Assembly (NCBI RefSeq): GCF_001593005.1
Contig: NZ_LQZQ01000045.1
Span: 310,001 to 374,000 of the forward strand
Length of the DNA: 64,000 nucleotides
Source of the DNA: Roseivirga ehrenbergii
GTDB lineage: Bacteria > Bacteroidota > Bacteroidia > Cytophagales > Cyclobacteriaceae
Direction of reading: 5' to 3'
Made by a program: the position numbers and the translations under genes. Under the pieces are notes generated by a model. It did not search any database. It worked only from the letters and a program-made list of their open reading frames with translations, and was not told the DNA's origin. Each line of letters begins with the position of its first letter. Positions within the stretch are counted from its first letter, which is position 1. Positions 6,796 to 13,736 of this stretch are shown piece after piece.

Positions 6796-8760
6796 ATGCG
6801 TTCATTCCATAAACTTCGTTTTCTAATAGCCATTTCGCTGTTACTATTTGCGACTGTCTGTTTACAGGCACAGAATACACCTCAATCGGTTATCGATGCC
6901 CTTAAAGATTCACTCTCTCTGAAGAGTGGAAAAGAGCGAATTGAGTTTTTAGGAGATATCGGTTTTAAGTACCGAACCATTAATAAAGACAGTGCATGGC
7001 ATTACGTTCGCCAGGCCTATAAAGAAGCAGAGGCTTTTGGAGACAAAGATCTTCAAGGTAGAATATCAATGAATTTGGCCATTCTGAAAACCGAGGCCGG
7101 AGATTACGAGGATGCCATTAAGTCTTATAAACTCGCCATGAATTTGGTAGACTCTACCAATGGTTCGCAAACGCTGAGTTTTGTATATCACAATATGGCC
7201 AATGCCTATGAACGCACTGGCGTTATAGATACCGCTATTTACTATTCCTTAAAGGCACTTAGACGATATGAAGTTGCCAATGATTCGCAGAGAATTGCAT
7301 CGGTAAAGCTGAATATTGCCAGTCAATACCGAACCATTAAAGAGTATGAGTTGTCGGAAAAGGTGAATATGGAATCGTTGGAAATGTATCGCGCTTTGGG
7401 CGATGTGTTTTTTCAGGCGGCAATTGAAAATAATTTATCCTTGCTCAATAATGATCAGGAACGATACGAAGAAGCACTTCAGCATGCAGAAAAGTCACTG
7501 GAATTATGGCAGTCTATTGGGCAAAGGTTGGTCGTAGCTTACAGTTATACCAATTTAGGTATTGCGCAAAAAGGACTGGGTCAGTTAAATGAATCTGAGC
7601 AATCTCTTAAAAACGCCTTGGCACTTCAGCAAGAAAGGGGAGATAGATATGAGGTAATATTCTTGAAGATGCATTTAGCAGATGTATTAAATAAGAGGGG
7701 AAATTATACCGAAGCGGCAAACTTAGGTAAAGAAGCATATCAAGGAGCCGTGGATGATGACCTGCTTATCTTTCAACAAAAAACAGCACTCACGCTTTCT
7801 AGCATTTATGAAAATGAGCGCAACTACCAAAACGCATTAGTTTACCTGAAAAAGAGTAATGCGGCTCAGGATAGCCTATTTATTACCGATAAGGCCAAAG
7901 AAGTTTTAAAACTAAAGCAACAATACGAAACAGAACAAAAGGAAAACGAAATCCTTCGTCAACAAAATGAACTGGTTGAAAACGAGCTGATTATTAAAAA
8001 ACGAAACAACTTGCTTTTGGCCAGCGGTGGCTTAGTGATACTTATTCTTGTGATAGGTTATGGGGTTTTTAGAGATCAGAAGTTGAAAGCACAAGCGCAA
8101 AAACGAGAGGCTGAACTGCAAAAGGCCATGGTAGAAGCCCAAGCACAAGAAAATTTAAAGGAACAACGTATTCGTATTGCCCGCGATTTACACGATAATA
8201 TCGGATCTCAACTTACCTATATTACCTCAATTACAGATACCGCAAAACGCAATATCGATAAAGGGGAGGTGTTTATGGCAGAGAAACTAACCCAAATGAA
8301 GCAGTTCACTTTAGTTACCATTGCTGAATTGCGCGATACCATTTGGGCGATGAATAAAGATGAAATCAGTTTAGAAGATATTCAGGAGCGTACAAATCAA
8401 TTGGCGGCTACGATTCACGATGCCACCGATGATGCCATTAGCGTACGCACAGTTGGCGAAAATAGCGATAAAGTACTGAATGCTTTTGTGGGAATGAACC
8501 TGTTCAGGATTATCCAAGAATCGATCAATAATGCCGTAAAACACTCTGAAACTAGAGAGGTGGTGGTGTCTTTTAAAGAGGTTGGAAGCAAGATGGAAAT
8601 TGTGATTGAAGACTTCGGAAAGGGCTTTGACACCAAAACACAGTCTGCTGGAAACGGACTTTATATTATGAAAAGTAGAGCGGAAAAAGCCGGGATAGAA
8701 TTTAAGCTAAGCAGTAAAGTAGGAGAGGGAACAAAAGTAGAATTGACTGTGGAAGCCTAA
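6796..8760 (+). CDS. TPR-containing sensor histidine kinase (LiaS/NarX-type)
   Basis: This 654-residue membrane-anchored kinase has a signal peptide (residues 1-25, ending LQAQ), a run of about six tetratricopeptide repeats over residues 50-360, a coiled coil, one membrane helix near 405-422, a HisKA_3 dimerisation domain and a C-terminal HATPase domain. The phosphoacceptor is H466 in the motif ARDLHDNIGSQL; N-box residues (IIQESINNAVKHS) and glycine boxes (DFGKGFD, GNGLYIM) are intact. The TPR region is predicted to be periplasmic and could sense a peptide or protein partner. The LuxR-type regulator 27 bp downstream is its evident partner. This TPR-kinase/LuxR arrangement is common in Bacteroidota. 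Confidence 0.93.
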   Translation: MRSFHKLRFLIAISLLLFATVCLQAQNTPQSVIDALKDSLSLKSGKERIEFLGDIGFKYRTINKDSAWHYVRQAYKEAEAFGDKDLQGRISMNLAILKTEAGDYEDAIKSYKLAMNLVDSTNGSQTLSFVYHNMANAYERTGVIDTAIYYSLKALRRYEVANDSQRIASVKLNIASQYRTIKEYELSEKVNMESLEMYRALGDVFFQAAIENNLSLLNNDQERYEEALQHAEKSLELWQSIGQRLVVAYSYTNLGIAQKGLGQLNESEQSLKNALALQQERGDRYEVIFLKMHLADVLNKRGNYTEAANLGKEAYQGAVDDDLLIFQQKTALTLSSIYENERNYQNALVYLKKSNAAQDSLFITDKAKEVLKLKQQYETEQKENEILRQQNELVENELIIKKRNNLLLASGGLVILILVIGYGVFRDQKLKAQAQKREAELQKAMVEAQAQENLKEQRIRIARDLHDNIGSQLTYITSITDTAKRNIDKGEVFMAEKLTQMKQFTLVTIAELRDTIWAMNKDEISLEDIQERTNQLAATIHDATDDAISVRTVGENSDKVLNAFVGMNLFRIIQESINNAVKHSETREVVVSFKEVGSKMEIVIEDFGKGFDTKTQSAGNGLYIMKSRAEKAGIEFKLSSKVGEGTKVELTVEA

Positions 8761-8787
8761 AATATAGAAATTAAGACAGTTAGAAGT

Positions 8788-9441
8788 ATGAAATTAAGAT
8801 TGGCTATAGTAGATGACAATACCTTTTTAGCGAGGGCGATTAATGAGAAACTGTCTCCTTACAGTGATTTAGATATTAAATACACTGTACACAACGGAAG
8901 CGAATTTCTAGCCAAATTGGAGAAGAACCATAACCTTGATTTGGTATTGATGGACATTGAAATGCCTGTGCTCGATGGTATTGAAACCGTCAATATTGTC
9001 AAGCAGAAATACCCACATATCAAGGTGCTTATGCTCACTGTTTTCGATAATGATGAGAATATTTTTAATGCCATTCGTGTAGGGGCAGACGGCTATTTAC
9101 TTAAGGAAATTGAAGGGGATAAACTTCATAAAGCCATTATAGAAACCATTGAAGGAGGGGCAGCCATGAGCCCATCCATTGCAGTAAAAACACTAAAACT
9201 GCTTCGTTATCCCGAAAAACAAGACTCACTCCGAATAGAAGAAGATATTGTAGACTTAAGTACACGCGAACAAGAAGTATTGGAGCAGTTGGCAGAAGGG
9301 CTTAGCTATACGGTAATTGCCAATAACCTATTCCTTTCGCCCAGTACAGTAAGAAAGCACATCGAAAACATCTACAAAAAACTACAAGTGCATAACAAGC
9401 TAGAGGCCGTTCAAAAGGCCAGAAGACAGAGTTTGATATAG
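8788..9441 (+). CDS. NarL/LuxR-family response regulator
   Basis: The 217-residue protein has a receiver domain (residues 1-125) with the acidic pocket DD (9-10), phosphoacceptor D56 in LVLMDIEMP, and the conserved Thr and Lys (MLTVFD; LLKEIEG). A LuxR-type helix-turn-helix follows at about 150-215 (LSTREQEVLEQLAEGLS, then SPSTVRKHIENIYKKL). It is a DNA-binding transcription factor activated by phosphorylation, almost certainly by the kinase encoded just upstream. Targets are unknown; no obvious partner genes other than the kinase are adjacent. Confidence 0.95.
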   Translation: MKLRLAIVDDNTFLARAINEKLSPYSDLDIKYTVHNGSEFLAKLEKNHNLDLVLMDIEMPVLDGIETVNIVKQKYPHIKVLMLTVFDNDENIFNAIRVGADGYLLKEIEGDKLHKAIIETIEGGAAMSPSIAVKTLKLLRYPEKQDSLRIEEDIVDLSTREQEVLEQLAEGLSYTVIANNLFLSPSTVRKHIENIYKKLQVHNKLEAVQKARRQSLI

Positions 9442-9515
9442 AAAACTTAAAGTCAAAAATTTCCTTATCGTTTAAGGCTTTTGTTACTTTAGAAGCAGAT
9501 CTAAAGTAATCCAAA

Positions 9516-10439
9516 ATGAACGGTAAAGTGGTTGATAATTCCAGAAGAAAATTTTTGAAAAACAGCGGTTTAGTCACGCTGTCTACCTTTCTACCGCTTT
9601 CAATCTATGCCTGTCAACCAGACAAGACTTCGAAAATCAGATTTGGCCTCACTACCGATTCACACTATGCCGATCGTGAAAACTCTGGCACTCGCTACTA
9701 CCGCGATTCTATTGCGAAAATGAATGAGTTTGTGGAGGTAATGAACAGCGAAAAAGTCGACTTCGTTGCACATTTAGGTGATTTTAAAGATGAAGACCTG
9801 AATCAGGAAGAAGCAGATACGCTACGCTATTTAGAAACGCTAGAGAATGCTTATGCAAAATTTGATGGGCCTCGTTTTCACTGTGTAGGCAACCACGATG
9901 TAGACAGCATAAGGAAAGAGCAGTTCCTAAATCATACAGAAAACACGGGTATTGATAAGTCGAAGAGTTATTATTCTTTCGATAAAGAAGGCTTCCATTT
10001 TGTGGTATTGGATGCGAATTACCATGCCGATGGGAGAAACCAATTTTACAAAGAAGGAGCAGATTGGCAGGATGCCAATATTCCTGAGGTTGAATATGAT
10101 TGGCTCAAGCAAGATTTAGAAGAGAATGATTTGCCTACGATTGTTTTCTGTCATCACCCGCTTTATGAATTCAATAAAGAAGGTGCTAAGTTTCATGTCA
10201 ACGATTACCAGAGATTTCAGCAATTGTTCGAAGCCTCAGGTAAAGTATTGGCCGTATTCCATGGTCATGTGCACGCAGAGGAACACACTCAAATCAATGG
10301 AATTCATTATGTCACCCAGTTAGGCATGGTTGACTACCAAGGCTTGGAGAACAACAGCTTTGCCATTGTAGAAATTGATGACCAAGCCATCCATATCAAA
10401 GGCTATAAAAGGGTAAGCGACCTGACGCTGGAGTTTTAA
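9516..10439 (+). CDS. Metallophosphoesterase, Tat-type lipoprotein
   Basis: This is a 307-residue calcineurin-like phosphoesterase. The N-terminus has a twin-arginine-like signal (SRRKFLK followed by a hydrophobic stretch) ending in a lipobox around C32 (SIYAC), so it is probably exported folded and lipid-anchored. The five metal-binding blocks are all present: TTDSHYAD, HLGDFKDED, GNHDVD, FCHHPLY and FHGHVH. The substrate cannot be told; relatives cleave phosphomonoesters, phosphodiesters or sugar phosphates such as alkaline-phosphatase-like and 3',5'-cAMP substrates. The start ATG at 9516 is supported by the signal placement. It is followed by a 724-bp non-coding region. Confidence 0.9.
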   Translation: MNGKVVDNSRRKFLKNSGLVTLSTFLPLSIYACQPDKTSKIRFGLTTDSHYADRENSGTRYYRDSIAKMNEFVEVMNSEKVDFVAHLGDFKDEDLNQEEADTLRYLETLENAYAKFDGPRFHCVGNHDVDSIRKEQFLNHTENTGIDKSKSYYSFDKEGFHFVVLDANYHADGRNQFYKEGADWQDANIPEVEYDWLKQDLEENDLPTIVFCHHPLYEFNKEGAKFHVNDYQRFQQLFEASGKVLAVFHGHVHAEEHTQINGIHYVTQLGMVDYQGLENNSFAIVEIDDQAIHIKGYKRVSDLTLEF

Positions 10440-10496
10440 TATTATTGGTGGCTTTTGTAGGGTAGGAAAGTGAGTGCCAGAACGCAGTAGGGTTAA

Positions 10497-10621
10497 TCAA
10501 GTGTTGAAGATCAGCAAAGCGAAAATGCTCATTTTCTTTCCCTGAGGTACGAAGGGTCTAAAAAACAAAGAGTGCTGTCTTTGATAATAAGCAGACATAC
10601 GTTTGGAAAGCCTGCGGCAGT
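10497..10621 (+). repeat. Dispersed repeat, copy 1
   Basis: It begins TCAAGTGTTGAAGATCAGCA and contains TTTCCCTGAGGTACGAAGGG. It aligns with 10822-10964 almost perfectly over the first 70 bp and more loosely after that (GAGTGC, then CTGCGGCAGT against CTGCGACAGT). A third, partial copy lies inverted at 12811-12841. It does not encode a protein. Confidence 0.8.
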
Positions 10622-10821
10622 GAAAAGTGTGAAAGGATGCTTACAGCATGACTTAGCTTTGGGTATTGTGCCAACGCCATTTCTGTATCAGGTAAGTTGG
10701 CTTGAAAGTCACTCTGCTCCAAAACTTCAGAGGTCTTTTTCAGTAACATAGATAGAAACACTGAACTGAGAAGGATGCCGAGATTTACCGAATTAAATAC
10801 CCCAAAATGCCATGTGAATAT

Positions 10822-10964
10822 TCAAGTGTTGAAGATCAGCAAAGCGAAAACGCTTGTTTTCCTTCCCTGAGGTACGAAGGGTCTAAAAAAACACCATGTT
10901 TAAAATAACGAGTGCAGTTCTTGATCAATAAGTAGTCACAGGTTCGGAGAACCTGCGACAGTAG
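10822..10964 (+). repeat. Dispersed repeat, copy 2
   Basis: This is a direct copy of 10497-10621, spaced 325 bp from it. The first 70 bp differ at only a handful of positions; the second half carries small insertions. The lack of coding potential and the presence of the third copy at 12811 suggest a non-autonomous dispersed element. Confidence 0.8.
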
Positions 10965-11076
10965 AGACAGTAGATTCAGAACCACAGAAAGAAACGTTAA
11001 GTAGCAAAGGTCACGAAGGTATTAGAACGGTACGTTCAAAATACGGTACCGTTAGGCTCGCTTATACTCCAAATAC

Positions 11077-11098
11077 TAACCTGACTTAAGTCAGGTTA
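11077..11098. promoter_or_regulatory. 22-bp perfect palindrome, possible operator
   Basis: TAACCTGACTT is followed immediately by its reverse complement AAGTCAGGTTA. It lies 65 bp upstream of the lipoprotein gene at 11164 and about 40 bp upstream of a -7-like box, a suitable position for a dimeric regulator. With no loop, it is more likely a protein site than an RNA hairpin, but it could also be a repeat remnant. Confidence 0.45.
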
Positions 11099-11138
11099 TT
11101 CATTGACTCCGGTCATTAGGCGAGTAGAATAATCAAGG

Positions 11139-11146
11139 TACATTTG
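11139..11146 (+). promoter_or_regulatory. Bacteroidota-type -7 box
   Basis: TACATTTG matches the Bacteroidota sigma-A -7 consensus TAnnTTTG and lies 17 bp before the ATG at 11164. I do not see a clear -33 TTTG at the right distance, so support is partial. Confidence 0.4.
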
Positions 11147-11163
11147 TTTTAAATAAAATAGAC

Positions 11164-11700
11164 ATGAAGAAGATTTTACCCCTGTTTTTACTCTGTTTTC
11201 TGGCACTTAGTTGCTCAGAAAAACTATATGTAACCTCCGACCAAGAAAAGGACATTGACTTTACTCAGTATGAAAGTTTTGCATGGGCAGAAGGTCAAGA
11301 AAAACCTGGTAAATCGAATCCAATGTTTGATAATGAGCTCAATCGTAAGCGAATTATGGAGGCGGTAGAAGCTGAAATGGAGATACTGGGCATTGAGAAA
11401 ACAACAGGAACGCCTGATTTAGTACTTGATTTTCATATTGTCATAGATCAGAAAATAAGTTCTCTGACGCATAACGATTACCCCTACAATGTGAAATATT
11501 GGTCAGACTATCAGGTGGAGTCTTATACTTTTAACCAAGGTAGTATCGTGATTCATATGGTAGATAATCAAAAAGAGCTTTTGGTTTGGCAGGGCATTGG
11601 CAGTAAAACCCTCAATGACGTTCCGCCTAAGGACGCAGAAGAAAGAATCAAAAAAGGAGTAAAAGCTATTATGGCCAAATTTCCTACAGCGAAAAAATAA
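11164..11700 (+). CDS. DUF4136-type lipoprotein
   Basis: The 178-residue protein has a lipoprotein signal with lipobox LALSC (Cys18). The mature sequence follows the DUF4136 pattern: DFTQYESFAWAEG near the start, an N..RI..AVE.EM..LGIEKT helix, PDLVLDFHIVIDQK, a glycine/tyrosine-rich strand, LVWQGIGSKTL and a final helix with IKKGVKAIMAKFP. It is probably anchored in the outer or inner membrane facing the periplasm; the molecular role of the family is not known. It is monocistronic: a promoter-like box precedes it and a strong terminator follows. Confidence 0.88.
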   Translation: MKKILPLFLLCFLALSCSEKLYVTSDQEKDIDFTQYESFAWAEGQEKPGKSNPMFDNELNRKRIMEAVEAEMEILGIEKTTGTPDLVLDFHIVIDQKISSLTHNDYPYNVKYWSDYQVESYTFNQGSIVIHMVDNQKELLVWQGIGSKTLNDVPPKDAEERIKKGVKAIMAKFPTAKK

Positions 11701-11716
11701 TTAACTCTATTTTAAA

Positions 11717-11750
11717 AATGCCCTTGTTGATTTTGATCAGCAAGGGCATT
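11717..11750. terminator. Intrinsic terminator (bidirectional-looking)
   Basis: The stem AATGCCCTTGTTGA / TCAGCAAGGGCATT closes on a short TTTTGA loop with runs of A before and T after it. It follows the stop of the lipoprotein gene by 16 bp and could also serve the convergent gene ending at 11815. Confidence 0.9.
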
Positions 11751-11814
11751 TTTGTTACAAATCATTTAGCGCTTACCCTCGATTTTTTTTTAACAATAGT
11801 AGAGCGAGCTGATT

Positions 11815-12615
11815 TTAATCTTTGAACTTATAGGTACTTACATAATCATTGACTTGCCCATTGTATAACTCTATGTGAGTAATCTTCTTCACAGGATGCC
11901 CCTTTTTATGATATTGGTAAGTGTAGGTGTTTGTGCTAGATACTTCACCCTTGTTGTTTTTTATTAGCATTTGACCAGGATTATTCTCACTCAACTTTAT
12001 AAATGGGTTGAATGGATGAATTGAGAACATATTGTCTCCATTGATTCTGTCATCATACCCACTATAAGAGAAGGTGGTGAGCAGTTTGGCTTCAGCTCCA
12101 TTGGTAGTATAATAGTACAGACGTTGTTCGGTAATATTACCATTTGCATCGTAATCGTAGCTTTCTCCGCTTACAGGAATTACACCACCTTCTTCTGGAA
12201 TATCTTGATATGTAGTAGACTTGGACAGTCTTCCTTGTTCATTGTATTCAAAAGTATGGAATTGATTGTGTGTAGAGAATACGTATTCATCAGTCCTTAC
12301 AATCCTATCGCCATCGTAGGTATAAAGCATTCTCCAACCATTGTCAACATGAGATTCTGTTAATACACCTTCATCATTGTAGAAGTAAATTTGAGTAGAT
12401 TCCCCCCAGCTTTCATCTGAGTATTTGGAAACCATGTAAATTCTGATCAACCTATACTGGCTATCAAAATAAAGTGTTCGACTATAGTTCAGCTCCGAAT
12501 AGGTTTCTGGTAATAAACGCTTGTCGGGTACCGCACTATCATCTGGTGAGCAGGATGAAATGAAGGCTAGCGTAAATAAAAGCATCAGCCTAAATGACCA
12601 TTTAGTGGTATGCAT
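11815..12615 (-). CDS. YD-repeat-like lipoprotein
   Basis: The start is set at the ATG at 12615 rather than an ATG 18 codons upstream, because it gives a normal signal peptide with lipobox (FISSC, Cys about 22). The mature protein consists of short Tyr-rich beta motifs (YFDSQYRLIRI, YFYNDEGVLTES, FEYNEQGRLSKS, YDYDANGNITEQ), the pattern of Rhs/YD-like or DUF4595-type repeats found in Bacteroidota surface lipoproteins. It is probably a cell-envelope protein of unknown role. It is transcribed convergently with the DUF4136 gene. Confidence 0.8.
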   Translation of the reverse strand: MHTTKWSFRLMLLFTLAFISSCSPDDSAVPDKRLLPETYSELNYSRTLYFDSQYRLIRIYMVSKYSDESWGESTQIYFYNDEGVLTESHVDNGWRMLYTYDGDRIVRTDEYVFSTHNQFHTFEYNEQGRLSKSTTYQDIPEEGGVIPVSGESYDYDANGNITEQRLYYYTTNGAEAKLLTTFSYSGYDDRINGDNMFSIHPFNPFIKLSENNPGQMLIKNNKGEVSSTNTYTYQYHKKGHPVKKITHIELYNGQVNDYVSTYKFKD

Positions 12616-13020
12616 AAAAATTAAATTTTGAGTTTTCGACCTGTTAATTCTTGAAAAATAAACTAACAATGATCCCTAGACCCAAAATCGAAATACAAGG
12701 TTGGAGAGGAATAAAAATATTTTGTAAAGGTGCTTACAAGGCCAAGGCCTTTTACGTAGCGAAGAAATTGAGGTAAGCAGAATATAATGCTTTCTTACTT
12801 TACGCAGTGATAGACCCTTCGTTTCTCTCAGGGAAAGAAACAGACGGATGACTGACATAATTAACTAAATCGGCAAGTTCATCCCCTTATGTACAGAGAC
12901 TCTAGTGATTCTGGAAACTGATTAAACCTAGTTTTCTCCTGAGTGCAGCAAAGAAACTAATAACACATCTTCGGATTTTTTGTAATGAGGCTACATCAAG
13001 GCAATAGAAGAATATTCATT
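12616..13020. other. Non-coding region with inverted partial repeat copy
   Basis: No gene is supported. It includes a 31-bp inverted match (12811-12841) to the core of the repeats at 10497 and 10822. The open frame on the reverse strand at 12676-12858 overlaps this repeat and has no family resemblance. Confidence 0.65.
12811..12841 (-). repeat. Dispersed repeat, partial inverted copy 3
   Basis: The reverse complement reads TTTCTTTCCCTGAGAGAAAC then GAAGGGTCT, matching the TTTCTTTCCCTGAGGTAC-GAAGGGTCT core of the copies at 10497 and 10822 with a small change in the middle. Confidence 0.6.
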
Positions 13021-13725
13021 TTACTTCACTTCAATAGAGTCCTCTATTTGAATCTCTTGAACTACTCCGCCTTGCATTGTAGTTATAATACCTCTTATTA
13101 TTTTAGTGCCTTTAGATTTTGGTGTGTAGTCAAATAGAATATTTGTCTCTGAATTAATATGTTCTTCAATTTCTTTGGTGTCTTGATCTATAATATCAAA
13201 CTCCACAAGATTTTTTAAGGTAGATAATCCTACGGATAGATAAACTCTTCCGCTTGTAGCTTTTCCTTTTTGTAAACCATTTGAACCAAAATTCACTTGG
13301 GCAAAGGCCATATCTGATAGTAAAAAATAATCCATTAATATTTGGCTCGTCTTCGCTATCAGTAGATTCTCCTTAATAAATAATGATTCGTGGTCTGTAA
13401 CTTTGGCGTCAAAAAAGGTTAAATCCTTGCTTAGGGAAGGGTTTAATTTTCGGACCTGTTCTACAATCAAACTCAATTGGTTCTTATAATCGTTATAATC
13501 ACCATAAATGATGGCTGCTTTACCTAATTCTCGGGCTTTTTTCAGTGCTTCGATTGGCTCCCTAACAAAATCAATATGGCCAGTGACTTGTTGTTTGTTT
13601 AATAAGTAATCTAGTGCTTGTTGGTTTGTAATATCTAGTAGCGATAAGGGTTTACTTGCCGAATCATTTTGACATGAGAAAGCGAATAGACAAAAGGCGA
13701 TCAGAGAGAGTGTTTTCTTAATCAT
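13021..13725 (-). CDS. Lipoprotein of unknown function
   Basis: The start is set at ATG 13725 (MIKKTLSLIAFC), ten codons inside the longest open frame, since it gives a proper lipoprotein signal with lipobox FAFSC. The mature part of about 215 residues is helical in its first half (EALKKARELGKAAII, LSLIVEQVRKL) and beta-rich in the second half. I do not recognise a family. It lies 11 bp downstream of the FAD/Fe-S oxidoreductase gene on the same strand and may be cotranscribed, but a functional link is not evident. The gene is more AT-rich than the oxidoreductase gene. Confidence 0.7.
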   Translation of the reverse strand: MIKKTLSLIAFCLFAFSCQNDSASKPLSLLDITNQQALDYLLNKQQVTGHIDFVREPIEALKKARELGKAAIIYGDYNDYKNQLSLIVEQVRKLNPSLSKDLTFFDAKVTDHESLFIKENLLIAKTSQILMDYFLLSDMAFAQVNFGSNGLQKGKATSGRVYLSVGLSTLKNLVEFDIIDQDTKEIEEHINSETNILFDYTPKSKGTKIIRGIITTMQGGVVQEIQIEDSIEVK

Positions 13726-13736
13726 AGTTTTATTGT

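Larger units (their letters stand above)
10440..11163. other. Non-coding region with two copies of a dispersed repeat
   Basis: No gene is supported. The region holds two direct copies of a repeat of roughly 125-140 bp (10497-10621 and 10822-10964) and a 22-bp perfect palindrome (11077-11098), and ends with a -7-like promoter box just before the gene at 11164. Confidence 0.7.

Noticed and set aside
10558-10761. 67-codon reverse open frame
   Set aside because: It overlaps dispersed repeat copy 1 and has no family resemblance.
12676-12858. 60-codon reverse open frame upstream of a lipoprotein gene
   Set aside because: It includes the inverted partial repeat and is low-complexity; no support as a gene.
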